Shown one piece after another: positions 50,701-59,965 of a stretch of 60,600 nt of DNA (the stretch's first letter is position 1; every line of letters begins with the position of its first letter). The position numbers and the translations under genes are program-made. This stretch comes from an uncultured Oscillospiraceae bacterium. GTDB lineage: Bacteria > Bacillota > Clostridia > Oscillospirales > Oscillospiraceae. The stretch covers positions 1-60,600 of the forward strand of contig CAAGBT010000057.1 in the NCBI GenBank assembly GCA_900768135.1, written 5' to 3'. The notes under the pieces were generated by a model, which was not told the DNA's origin, made no database searches, and saw only the letters and a list, made by a program, of their open reading frames with translations.

Positions 50701-52431
50701 GTGACCTTAAAAGAATTGCGTATTTCAAAAGGGCTGAATCAGGCCCAATGTGCGGAATACCTCGGTATGTCCACACGCAACTATCAGAATTACGAAAACG
50801 ATGCCGCAAAAGCAAATACAGCCAGATACCATGCGATTTATCAAAAGTTGGAAATCTATGGTCAGCCTGTTGTTACAGCCGCTGTCCCCTCACAAATACC
50901 TGAGTTTTATACGAATGTTGTCACGGGTACGGGCTTGCAGGCGCTGGCAAACAGCGTGGCAAAGTACGGTAAGCGTGACTGCTTCAGCACCTTACAGAAA
51001 TTTGTGAACGGCTCCTATGATGGGAAGATCTGTATTTTATACGGTCTCCGCCGAACCGGAAAGACAACACTTCTGTTCCAAATGCTTTCCGATCTGCCCA
51101 TAGAAAAAACGGCCTACATCAAGGTGCAGACCACCGATGATATGTCACGGTTGACAAAGGACTTGAAAGTTCTGTTTGAACTGGGCTATCGGTATGTGTT
51201 TATTGATGAAATTACGCTCCTGAATGACTTCATCGACACCGCTGCCGTGCTTTCCGATGTGTTCAGTATGATGGGCATGAAAATCGTTGTTTCCGGTACG
51301 GACTCTCTTGGCTTCGCTATGGCAAACCGCGATGAACTGTACGACAGAAGCGTGACGATCCACACCTCTTTTATTCCCTTTCGGGAGTATGCGCGGCTCC
51401 TGAACATCTGTTCTGTCGATTCTTATATTGAATACGGCGGAACGCTGAAAATGGAAAATATGAGTTTTGACGATCCGGATGCCGCCTTTGACGAGGTCGC
51501 ATTTCGGGACGATGAAAGTACCCGGAAGTATATTGATACCGCCATCAGCCGCAACATTCAGCATACACTGAAAAACGACCATTACGGCGAATACTTCAAT
51601 CAACTGCGGGAACTTTACGAAAAAGGTGAGCTGACCAACGTCATCAACCGCATTGTGCAGCACATGAACCATCGCTTTGTGCTGCGCGTGGTGGAGGACG
51701 AATTTAAGTCCCATGACTTTGGCTCCGCAAAGGAGCTGCTTCTGCATGATCTCCCTGCGGAACGGGCAACCGTCCTCTACGAGGTCGATGAAAAGCAAAT
51801 ATTGAAGCGCCTGAAGGCCATTATTGAGGTCAAGGAAAAGAGTGAAACAGCCGTTCCAATCACGCAGGAGCATATCGACAAGGTGAAAAAGTATTTGCTT
51901 ATGCTGGATCTGATCGTCAACTGTCCGGAACGGTATGAAAGCGGTAAGCAGGCAGAGCATATCGTCTTTTCCCAGCCCGGTATGCGCTATGCCATCGCAA
52001 AGGCTTTGGTTTATTCCCTGATGCAGGACGCCTATTTTGCATCGATTCCCGAAACGAATAAGGCATATATCACAGGAAAGATTCTGGACGATGTAAAGGG
52101 CCGGATGCTGGAGGACATTGTTTTGCTGGAAGTCTGCAAAGCGGCCCCCAGTACGATGGAAGCGTTCAAATTCAAGTTCGATGCCGGCGGCGAGTTTGAC
52201 ATGGTGATTTACGATAAAGCAGGTCAAAATTGCCGCATCTATGAAATCAAGCACAGCACCGAGGTCAACGAAAAGCAGACACTTCATCTGCGTGATGCAG
52301 AGAAATGCCAAATCGTTGAAAAACGCTTTGGCCCGATCAGCGGTAAATTCGTTCTTTATCGCGGAAAAGATACGTTTGCCGAGGGTGTTCAGTATTTGAA
52401 TGTAGAAAATTATCTGTGTGGTCTGAAGTAA
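50701..52431 (+). CDS. HTH-AAA ATPase-nuclease-like fusion protein
   Basis: 576-aa protein with three parts. Residues 1-55 are an XRE/HipB-type HTH (LKELRISKGLNQAQCAEYLG). Residues about 85-260 are an AAA_14-type ATPase: Walker A GLRRTGKT (115-122), Walker B YVFIDE (165-170), sensor VVSGTDS (196-202). The C-terminal part is DUF4143-like, ending with a PD-(D/E)XK-type core FDMVIYDKAGQNCRIYEIKH. GTG 50701 sits five bases after GAGGTGA; the other starts overlap that site. The next gene, a HipA-like kinase, follows 20 bases on, so the HTH part probably plays the HipB role. No described system with exactly this pairing is known to me. Confidence 0.75.
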   Translation: MTLKELRISKGLNQAQCAEYLGMSTRNYQNYENDAAKANTARYHAIYQKLEIYGQPVVTAAVPSQIPEFYTNVVTGTGLQALANSVAKYGKRDCFSTLQKFVNGSYDGKICILYGLRRTGKTTLLFQMLSDLPIEKTAYIKVQTTDDMSRLTKDLKVLFELGYRYVFIDEITLLNDFIDTAAVLSDVFSMMGMKIVVSGTDSLGFAMANRDELYDRSVTIHTSFIPFREYARLLNICSVDSYIEYGGTLKMENMSFDDPDAAFDEVAFRDDESTRKYIDTAISRNIQHTLKNDHYGEYFNQLRELYEKGELTNVINRIVQHMNHRFVLRVVEDEFKSHDFGSAKELLLHDLPAERATVLYEVDEKQILKRLKAIIEVKEKSETAVPITQEHIDKVKKYLLMLDLIVNCPERYESGKQAEHIVFSQPGMRYAIAKALVYSLMQDAYFASIPETNKAYITGKILDDVKGRMLEDIVLLEVCKAAPSTMEAFKFKFDAGGEFDMVIYDKAGQNCRIYEIKHSTEVNEKQTLHLRDAEKCQIVEKRFGPISGKFVLYRGKDTFAEGVQYLNVENYLCGLK

Positions 52432-52451
52432 CTTTTTGAGGAGGATTTATC

Positions 52452-53588
52452 ATGAACTATATTTTAAAGCAGTTCGATGAACCGTTGGTTAAATTCTCCG
52501 CAACGACCGATACCAGTGAGCCGGAGATCCAAATTCTTTGGACAAATGAAGAAAAAGCGGCATTGCTGCCGCTTGATCTGACGCTGACGCCGGACGGATT
52601 GAGCCGTTGGCTGCGCCGCCGCGTGATTCCCAAAAACCGCGCCTACGTCCATAGCCTTTTGGCAAAATGCGGCTTAAACCTCAACCGTCCGCTCGGTATT
52701 ATCAGCGTTTGTAAAGGACTATCCCTTAACGATTGCTATTGGGTCGTCGAGGACGGTGACACCGCTTCTTTCGGCAAGGTAAATCTCTACGACAACCCAT
52801 TCAGCCATGTTCTGGCCGAGCTTGCCTTTACCGGCTATGGCAGCAGCGTCCGCACTTCCCTACTCTCCAGCCCGGAGTTTACCACCAACGGAATGCTTCG
52901 CAAATGCTGGCGGCGCATCGGCGGTAAGGTGTATCTCTATAAGGGCGGCACAGAGGGCGCGGCCAACACAGGCAACGAGCCATACTCTGAGTTTTACGCC
53001 GCGCAGATCGCCGCCGCCATGGGCGTTCACGCGATCCCCTATGCCTTATCCCGTTGGAAGGGCGTTCTCTGCTCCACCTGCGAGCTTTTTACCGATAAGG
53101 CGTATGCCTACCTCCCTATCGGCCATCTCGTTTCTAAGGGCGGCATGGGGGCTGTCAGGGCGTATTACGAAAAGATGGGAGATAAGTTTGTCAACGCGCT
53201 GAACGAAATGCTGGTGTTTGATGCGGTGATCTGCAATGTGGACCGGCATTTTGGAAACTTCGGCGTGATGGTCGATAACCGGACGAATACCATCGTCTCC
53301 CCCGCTCCCCTGTTCGACCACGGCAATTCCCTCTTTAACTTTGCAGGCGCGGACGCCTGGGCGGACGAGGCTGCGCTGGAGGCATATATCGAAACGCTGT
53401 ACCCCAGCGTGTACGATGATTCTCTCGGCACAGCCAAGGACGCGCTGACGCCGGAGTTGCGCGAGAAGCTGCGGCATCTGCTGAACTTCAAGTTCAAGAA
53501 GCACTCGCGCTATAACCTGCCCGAAAATAGATTGCGGATGGTGGAACGGCAAGTGCAGAAACGGGCAAGAATATTGTTGGATATGTAG
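52452..53588 (+). CDS. HipA-like Ser/Thr kinase
   Basis: 378-aa protein with the HipA-type kinase core: Lys164 in VYLYKGG, the helix NEPYSEFYAAQIAAAMG, the catalytic loop NVDRHFGNFG (Asp264, Asn269) and the metal-binding Asp289 in PLFDHGNS. All key residues are kept, so kinase activity is likely. HipA kinases in toxin-antitoxin systems phosphorylate translation factors such as glutamyl-tRNA synthetase. The N-terminal half (LSRWLRRRVIPKNRAYVHSL; CKGLSLNDCYWVVED) is shared by HipA-like proteins of clostridial elements. RBS GAGGAGG precedes the ATG. Confidence 0.75.
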   Translation: MNYILKQFDEPLVKFSATTDTSEPEIQILWTNEEKAALLPLDLTLTPDGLSRWLRRRVIPKNRAYVHSLLAKCGLNLNRPLGIISVCKGLSLNDCYWVVEDGDTASFGKVNLYDNPFSHVLAELAFTGYGSSVRTSLLSSPEFTTNGMLRKCWRRIGGKVYLYKGGTEGAANTGNEPYSEFYAAQIAAAMGVHAIPYALSRWKGVLCSTCELFTDKAYAYLPIGHLVSKGGMGAVRAYYEKMGDKFVNALNEMLVFDAVICNVDRHFGNFGVMVDNRTNTIVSPAPLFDHGNSLFNFAGADAWADEAALEAYIETLYPSVYDDSLGTAKDALTPELREKLRHLLNFKFKKHSRYNLPENRLRMVERQVQKRARILLDM

Positions 53589-53631
53589 AGTTAAGACCGC
53601 CAGTGAAAACCGGCGGTCTTAACTCTACATA
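53582..53631. terminator. 20-bp perfect inverted repeat, bidirectional terminator
   Basis: Arms 53582-53601 and 53612-53631 are perfect complements with a 10-nt loop; the left arm includes the TAG stop of the HipA-like gene. It separates the plus-strand kinase from the convergent restriction gene. Confidence 0.75.
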
Positions 53632-53661
53632 CTCCGCGTATTCAATACGTCTTCATGTTTT

Positions 53662-56600
53662 TCAGATAGAACTCATAATGCTTAACAGACTCCGGTAGCT
53701 GTCCACATCATGGTACACCACGTTGCTTGTGGACATCTCATTGAACAACTTCTTTGCGCAGGAGATTTTTGCCTGCTCAATTGGACGCAGCTCAAGACTT
53801 TCCATTGTGCCTTTCGTTTCAGCTATAAAGAAAATGTGCTTGACCGTACCTTCATAGAAAGCGATTGCCCAGTCCGGCGAATAGTTTCCTACCGGTGTAG
53901 GGATTTGGAAGGTTCTCGGCAGCTTGGCATAAACGCAAACTTCCTCCGCTGCATCCAAATCCTCGGCAAATTTTCTCTCGATGCTCTTGTCAGCTGAGCC
54001 GTCTGTAAACACATAGTCCTGAATGGCTTTCTTTGCGAGGAACGCCTTGTCAAAGCTCTGAGTTGCCTTTTCAGCCGTGAAGATGGAACTGTCATATTCG
54101 CCCTCGATGGTATCGTAGGAAATGTGCTCTACGATCATCGTGGCTTTCTGTTCGTTAATGAGCCGGATCACCTTACTGATGAACTCCTCCGGGTTGTTCC
54201 TGAACATATAGAGTTTGTCTACGCGGATGCCTTGCAGGATTGCAGAAACCGTACGCCGTGTCAGAACGGTGCCCTCTGCGATTTTTCCGATAAGGTCATA
54301 TTTGATCTGGCTGGCTTCGGCGTGTTTGAGCGTCTGCGTCCGGGTCTTTTCGCCGGTGAAGGAATCTCCACGCTCGATTTCATACTCATTCATCTCCGCC
54401 TTTTGACGTCCGATAGTGGTCGTGTATTGCAGTTCGGAAACAAAGAGCTTTTTGTCAATATGGGCAATGGCGTTGCGAATCAGCTCAGCGCTGTCAAAAT
54501 CAACGGTGTAGGCGTACTTATGGTTGATCTCACGCCACAACGCCTGAAACTCTTTCTTGGCAAAGTTCTCATTAAGCGGGTTATCCTTAACCTTGGTTTC
54601 GTGACCGTCAGAGAACATATCCTTGAGAACGCTGTCGTCATACACTGCCTGAATGAGCGTGTGGATACCGTCTGTCATCGGCTTGAGTTCATCCGGCAGT
54701 TCCGCAACGGTTCCGTTCTTAACATCCTGACGGTACTTGTCCGTCACCTTGCGTTTCATATCCACATAGCCGTTCTGAATGAGATAGAACTCAATGGCAT
54801 TAGCTTTCTCATCATCGATAAGCGTCGGCACATCGTCCACCTTAACATACTTGCCCTTGAAGTATTCGCTTGTAGCCACCGTGGGTCTATCATAGAGGAC
54901 AGTTTTAATATCAGACTGTAAATCTGTGACGAAAGTCTTATAACTCTCACTGGCGACTACCGTCAGCGTGTTGATTTCATGAACGCTGTCGCCGCAGCTC
55001 TGCGCATCCATACGGTTGCCGTCCTGATTGACACAAAGACGCAGACCACGACCGACTTCCTGCCGCTTCGCCGTGTTGCTGTCGGAGTGCTTCAGGGTGC
55101 AGATCTGGAACACATTCGGGTTGTCCCAGCCCTCACGCAGTGCGGAGTGGGAGAAGATGAACCGTGTCGGTTCGTCAAAAGACAGCAGCCGTTCTTTGTT
55201 TTTCAGAATCAGGTCATAGGCGGAAATATCGTCGGAGAACTCGCTGCCACGCTTGAGCTGGCTGTCCACGCTGCGCCCGGTTTTCTTGTCGATGCTGAAA
55301 TAGCCCTTATGTACCCGGCTCACATCGCTGCAGGTGGATTTGAGATACTTCTGATACGGCGTGTCAAACATCGTTATGTACTCGTTCAGAATAGCAAGAT
55401 ACTCTTGCTCAAACATCACGCCGTATTCGCCGAGCACCTCGTCACCGTTTTCATCGTACTGGCGGTACTTTGCCACCTCGTCGATGAAGAACAGGGACAG
55501 ACACTTGATGCCCATATTGAAGAGCTTTTCCTCTTTCTCAAAGTGGGAGAGGATGGTTTCTCTGATTTGAATGCGGCGCATATCCTTTTCGGACACATCG
55601 CCCACCACATCACCGGCTTTGATGACTTCGCCGTTGGTAAAAGTCACGGTGCCACGCAGCGGGTCAATTTCGGAGATGGTGTAGCCCTTGTACTGCTCCA
55701 TTTCCTGCGAAACGAAGTAAAGGTCATCACCAACGCTGAGAATACGGGTTTCCCGGTTGATGGACTTGTTATAGCCAATCTCCAGCTCGATTTTTGCCAT
55801 CGGCGGCTTCTTGCTGGAAAGAATGATCTGCTCAAAGTAGAGGTAGCTGTCCGTGCCACGGAAGTTCTTGACCTCAAAGCCCTTGACCTCGATTTTCTTG
55901 ACCAACCGCTTGTTGAAGGCGTCCAGCGCATCCAGCACATAGACGAGGTTGTGATGCTTGGCGTGGGTAGCTGAGTAGTTGAGTGAGAACAGCGGATTGA
56001 AGTTTTTCAGCGCCTTCTGCGTCACATCGCCGCCCATTTTCTGTGGCTCGTCCAAAATAATGATCGGACGGTTTTCCTTGATAACATCGATTGGGCGGCG
56101 GGAGCCAAATTCATCCCGTTTGGAGTAGATGATACGGGCTTCTTTGCTCTTACCGTCCTCTTTCAGCGAGGAGGCAAACGCCTGCGTGTTGATGATCATT
56201 ACATTGATACCGGAGCTGCTCGAAAAGTTATCCAGCTGGTTCAGGTTGGAGCTGTTGTAGATGAAGAAGCGAGCCTTCTTGCCGTAGTACTCCATAAAGT
56301 GGTCTGCGGTGATTTCGAAGGACTTCTTTACGCCCTCACGGATCGCAATGGAGGGAACGACCACAATAAACTTGCTCCAGCCGTACTTCTTGTTCAGCTC
56401 GAACATCGTCTTGATATAGACATAGGTTTTGCCCGTGCCGGTTTCCATTTCAATATCAAGGCTGCAACGCCCCAAATCTTTGACAAGGGAAGCAGAGAGC
56501 TTAATATTGTTCTGACTCTGCAAGGCCTGAATGTTGTGCAGAAGCTGCTCATCAGAAAGCTCTACCGCTTCATTTTTATAACCGGTATCGTTCAGCGGAT

Positions 56601-56778
56601 CGACGATTTCAAGCTCCTCATCGGACATACCGAGGGTCATCTGATACGGCTCCACTTTGACCTTGCCCCGGTCACGGATATAGCTGATCTTATCGTGAAA
56701 GCCCTGCCCCTGAAAGACACGCACAACGGCATCAACCGCATCAGTTTGGTATTGTTGTATTTTGAAATTAAACTTCAT
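53662..56778 (-). CDS. res: Type III restriction enzyme, Res subunit
   Basis: 1038-aa helicase-nuclease of a type III restriction-modification system. Superfamily 2 motifs: Walker A METGTGKTYVYIKTMFEL (about residue 113), the DExD-type box IIILDEPQKMGG (about 240), and helicase motif VI region LKHSDSNTAKRQEVGRGLRL. The C-terminal PD-(D/E)XK nuclease shows YSPDWAIAF and FFIAETKG. ATG 56778 is preferred (GGCGGTG upstream). It overlaps the HEPN-like gene by 11 bases. With Mod it cleaves unmodified foreign DNA. Confidence 0.93.
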   Translation of the reverse strand: MKFNFKIQQYQTDAVDAVVRVFQGQGFHDKISYIRDRGKVKVEPYQMTLGMSDEELEIVDPLNDTGYKNEAVELSDEQLLHNIQALQSQNNIKLSASLVKDLGRCSLDIEMETGTGKTYVYIKTMFELNKKYGWSKFIVVVPSIAIREGVKKSFEITADHFMEYYGKKARFFIYNSSNLNQLDNFSSSSGINVMIINTQAFASSLKEDGKSKEARIIYSKRDEFGSRRPIDVIKENRPIIILDEPQKMGGDVTQKALKNFNPLFSLNYSATHAKHHNLVYVLDALDAFNKRLVKKIEVKGFEVKNFRGTDSYLYFEQIILSSKKPPMAKIELEIGYNKSINRETRILSVGDDLYFVSQEMEQYKGYTISEIDPLRGTVTFTNGEVIKAGDVVGDVSEKDMRRIQIRETILSHFEKEEKLFNMGIKCLSLFFIDEVAKYRQYDENGDEVLGEYGVMFEQEYLAILNEYITMFDTPYQKYLKSTCSDVSRVHKGYFSIDKKTGRSVDSQLKRGSEFSDDISAYDLILKNKERLLSFDEPTRFIFSHSALREGWDNPNVFQICTLKHSDSNTAKRQEVGRGLRLCVNQDGNRMDAQSCGDSVHEINTLTVVASESYKTFVTDLQSDIKTVLYDRPTVATSEYFKGKYVKVDDVPTLIDDEKANAIEFYLIQNGYVDMKRKVTDKYRQDVKNGTVAELPDELKPMTDGIHTLIQAVYDDSVLKDMFSDGHETKVKDNPLNENFAKKEFQALWREINHKYAYTVDFDSAELIRNAIAHIDKKLFVSELQYTTTIGRQKAEMNEYEIERGDSFTGEKTRTQTLKHAEASQIKYDLIGKIAEGTVLTRRTVSAILQGIRVDKLYMFRNNPEEFISKVIRLINEQKATMIVEHISYDTIEGEYDSSIFTAEKATQSFDKAFLAKKAIQDYVFTDGSADKSIERKFAEDLDAAEEVCVYAKLPRTFQIPTPVGNYSPDWAIAFYEGTVKHIFFIAETKGTMESLELRPIEQAKISCAKKLFNEMSTSNVVYHDVDSYRSLLSIMSSI

Positions 56779-57382
56779 GCTTTTCACCGCCCTTTATGGA
56801 GGATATTATGGACTGGTATTCCTCCGATTTCCCGTTGTAAAGCACATCCAGCATAATACTAAACATAACATTGGCGCCACTTTGGATATTGCTAACATCA
56901 GCATCTGGTGGCACATCATAGCCGATGATTGGCGCTTCAATTTCGACAAAAAACCATCCCGAAATCTTACGGTACAGGGAATGCATATCAAACAGTAAGG
57001 CGACTTCGCTTTCGGCGATTCCTGTCGTAATAACCTCGGACAGTTTGTGTGCATACTTATTGCGGACTTGTTTTATCTGTAGAAATCTATCAAAGTCAGC
57101 AGAGGTAATCGCTCCGTGATCGATCAGCCAAAGAAACGATGCTTTTGTGGTATCCCGATTTCCTTTGTCATCCACCACACGTTTCCGAATCTCCCTGCGA
57201 TACTCGTCGGTTTCCTCGCAGAACATTTTGCCGTCTCTTATGCCAATATCACAGAGGAAATCTCTGACACTCGACACAACATAGTCCGTCATATTCTCAT
57301 AAAGTGCAATAAACAGAGATGCAAACGTCAGATTGTCCTGCAAATAATCCTTATTTACCAGATTTTCAAACCATTCTGCCAT
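56768..57382 (-). CDS. HEPN-like protein between mod and res
   Basis: 204-aa, largely helical protein. QVRNKYAHKLSE contains Arg107-x4-His112, the R-x4-6-H motif typical of HEPN domains, many of which are metal-independent ribonucleases in defence systems. No other domain is recognised. The start overlaps the mod stop (TAATG) and the end overlaps res, so it is translated as part of the type III operon. Its presence there suggests a joint role, perhaps as a second-line RNA-cleaving effector or a toxin; that is inference. Confidence 0.65.
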   Translation of the reverse strand: MAEWFENLVNKDYLQDNLTFASLFIALYENMTDYVVSSVRDFLCDIGIRDGKMFCEETDEYRREIRKRVVDDKGNRDTTKASFLWLIDHGAITSADFDRFLQIKQVRNKYAHKLSEVITTGIAESEVALLFDMHSLYRKISGWFFVEIEAPIIGYDVPPDADVSNIQSGANVMFSIMLDVLYNGKSEEYQSIISSIKGGEKHEV

Positions 57383-59316
57383 TACAGCACCTTCCTTACG
57401 GTATCTGGGCTGTAGGTGGCGAAGATCTGATCGAAGTTGGTTGCCACACTGTCACTTGCCATAGAGCTGTCACGCATCACGAAGTAATAGGGCTTCTGCT
57501 TGGCAATGGCTTTGATGGTTTCCTCGGTCACATCGCTGTCGAAGCAGGCGATCAGATAGTTGTCCTCCACATTGAATACCTTCTTGCCGGCAATGGTGGT
57601 TTCCTCGATTTTGCTGGAGAGCAGCACGCCCAAATCCAGCATCACTTGGAACAGCAGATCCTCCGGCGTTCTGTCCTCTTTGATGTTATCTTCAAGGCTG
57701 GAGAACATGCTGGCTTCATACTCCGCAGGGTTATAGTAGACCTCTTTCATATTGGAGGTATCGCACTTGAGGACACGGAAGCCAGTATCAAGGTCTTGCG
57801 TTGTCAAAGGGCTATCCTCTTTGATTTTCTTACCGGCACGACGGATGCGCTCCTTGCCGATTTCGCAGATGGTTCGGTAACCATTTTCATATGCTGCACT
57901 TTGCGCCGGGCACTTTTCGGGAAGCTGAATCATAATAAATCTTCTATTCCCACCTTCAAGCATATTAGCAAGAAATACGCCGTGTGCAGTCGTTGCTGAC
58001 CCTGAGAAGAAATCCAAAACGATTTCCTTCTCTGCCGGATTTGTTGCATATACTATTAAGTCCTGCATCAGAGAAGTGGGCTTAGGGTTACTGAAGTCAA
58101 TACCACCCATTAGCGCACGGTATTCTTTTGTTGCCACATCCGTTGAGTATGCAGAACCACCAAGAACTGACTTGGGGCGTATTCGCCTTGCTCCCTCATC
58201 ACTCTCAAGATAATCCTTTTCATAGATGTTATATTTGTTGCCAACCTTTCTCCCGACTATATAAGCAATGTTTTTCCTTGCTGTGTCAATTCCCCAACGC
58301 CACCGACCATCTACACCGTTTGATTTAACAGGGAACGCTTCGCAAGAATATTCATTATCCTGCTCCAATGAAACATTACCTGTTTCGGGGTTTACATAGA
58401 ACGGATAATACATATTAGGGCGATCTTTCCTCGTGTCTGGTCCGCCACGCTTCCTTAACTCTAACAAGCGATAGCAGCCATTTTTGTCTTTTTCTTTGTA
58501 TTCTTTAAGAACGCTGTCTGCCAATTCAAGACCGTGTTCAGAGTATTCCTGCGATTTTACATACATAATCAAGCGTTCATTTGCTCTTGCAATATACTTT
58601 TTGTCATTGCGCCCTTTCAGGTTATTTACTACTGTCAAATCTGCAACAAAATTGTTTCGTCCGAAAACTTCATCACAAATTTTTCTAAGATTGTCGACTT
58701 CACCATCATCAATACTAATAAAAACAACTCCATCTATGGACAACAAATCTTTTGCAAGTCTAAGACGGGGGAATAACATATTTAGCCAATCCGTGTGGAA
58801 ACGCCCATTACTTTCTGTATTCTGAACAAGCCTATTGCCCTCTTCGTCGAATTGCCCGCTATTGGCAAGATACTCATCCGTACTCTGAGCAAAGTCATCC
58901 TCATAAACAAAGTCGTTTCCTGTGTTGTACGGAGGATCAATGTAGATCATCTTGATTTTGCCAAGATAGGTTTCCTGCAACAGCTTCAACACTTCGAGGT
59001 TGTCGCCCTCGATATAGAGGTTTTCGGTGGTGTCAAAGTCCACACTTTCCTCACGGCAGGGGCGCAGCGTCTTATTGATCGGGGCATTGGCAAGAAGAAC
59101 GGACTTCTTCTTGTCCGGCCAAGTGAACTGATAGCGTTCCTCATTGCCGTCTACCACCGTGCAGGCAATCTCCTGCATCAGCACATCCTTGTCGATTGCC
59201 CGGACGACCTCACCGTTTTCGTTGATCGTTTCCGTCACGGCGTTGGGAAACATCGCCGCCAGCTTTCTGAAATTTTCATCAGCCTTGTTCGCTGTCTGCA
59301 TTCTCAGTTTATCCAT
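57382..59316 (-). CDS. mod: Type III DNA methyltransferase, Mod subunit
   Basis: 644-aa N6-adenine (or N4-cytosine) methyltransferase of the beta class: the catalytic DPPYNTGNDF motif (127-136) precedes the SAM-binding motif VLDFFSGSATTAHGVF. The region between them is the variable target-recognition domain. The N-terminus MDKLRMQTANKADENFRKLA is typical of type III Mod. It is the recognition subunit for both methylation and restriction. It overlaps the upstream membrane-protein gene by eight bases. GGAGGATAAGG lies before the ATG. Confidence 0.94.
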   Translation of the reverse strand: MDKLRMQTANKADENFRKLAAMFPNAVTETINENGEVVRAIDKDVLMQEIACTVVDGNEERYQFTWPDKKKSVLLANAPINKTLRPCREESVDFDTTENLYIEGDNLEVLKLLQETYLGKIKMIYIDPPYNTGNDFVYEDDFAQSTDEYLANSGQFDEEGNRLVQNTESNGRFHTDWLNMLFPRLRLAKDLLSIDGVVFISIDDGEVDNLRKICDEVFGRNNFVADLTVVNNLKGRNDKKYIARANERLIMYVKSQEYSEHGLELADSVLKEYKEKDKNGCYRLLELRKRGGPDTRKDRPNMYYPFYVNPETGNVSLEQDNEYSCEAFPVKSNGVDGRWRWGIDTARKNIAYIVGRKVGNKYNIYEKDYLESDEGARRIRPKSVLGGSAYSTDVATKEYRALMGGIDFSNPKPTSLMQDLIVYATNPAEKEIVLDFFSGSATTAHGVFLANMLEGGNRRFIMIQLPEKCPAQSAAYENGYRTICEIGKERIRRAGKKIKEDSPLTTQDLDTGFRVLKCDTSNMKEVYYNPAEYEASMFSSLEDNIKEDRTPEDLLFQVMLDLGVLLSSKIEETTIAGKKVFNVEDNYLIACFDSDVTEETIKAIAKQKPYYFVMRDSSMASDSVATNFDQIFATYSPDTVRKVL

Positions 59317-59965
59317 TTACCTTATCCTCCAAAGTGTCAAGGCTTGAGAGGTAATCTCTCAGCTTATCAAGAATGTCATCAGAAAGTTTTGATATTATTT
59401 TCTGTTTGGTTTCTATTTCGTCTTTTGCTTTATCTCTTGTGTATGCCGTTCCGTTATAATTGATTATGTAGTTTTGTGTTTCAAATCTGCCCCACAAGTC
59501 AAGCAAAGAAATAATGGAATATGCTTGGCTTCCCAATTCCTTGTAGCTCTCAAATATTTCTTTTGCAATAAAAGGGGCATATCGTTTGTTAAGCATATCT
59601 GCGTTATCAATGTGCTGCGCCGCAAGGTGAATGAATTCTTGTGTGCTACTTACACCGGGATACTTTGCACCACGAGTAATCATTACGGCTGTACCCATGT
59701 CATAGACCATTGTGATGTTCTTCTCACACAAGTCTTGGTACATAGAAAACTCACGGTTAAACCTGGCTTTGCTTATATATGTTTTATTTTCAACACCAGC
59801 CTTATACTTTTCCAGTTCTTTTTGAAGCGAAAGTTGGTATTTTTGTGAAAGACGTTCTGCGATCAAATTAGTCGAAAACTTTATCACAAGTATTATCAAT
59901 CCACCGACTCCGCCAACACTCGCCAACGCAGCAAGGATGATTTTCCAAATGTCCGCCCAACTCAT
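59309..59965 (-). CDS. Single-pass membrane protein with coiled coil
   Basis: 218-aa protein with one N-terminal hydrophobic helix (IILAALASVGGVGGLIILVI, about residues 9-28) followed by a predicted coiled coil (SQKYQLSLQKELEKYKAG) and a helical cytoplasmic domain. Family not recognised. It overlaps the DUF4391 gene (4 bases) and mod (8 bases), so it is within the same translationally coupled operon. A membrane-bound member of a restriction locus is notable; it might sense or act at the membrane. Confidence 0.6.
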   Translation of the reverse strand: MSWADIWKIILAALASVGGVGGLIILVIKFSTNLIAERLSQKYQLSLQKELEKYKAGVENKTYISKARFNREFSMYQDLCEKNITMVYDMGTAVMITRGAKYPGVSSTQEFIHLAAQHIDNADMLNKRYAPFIAKEIFESYKELGSQAYSIISLLDLWGRFETQNYIINYNGTAYTRDKAKDEIETKQKIISKLSDDILDKLRDYLSSLDTLEDKVNG

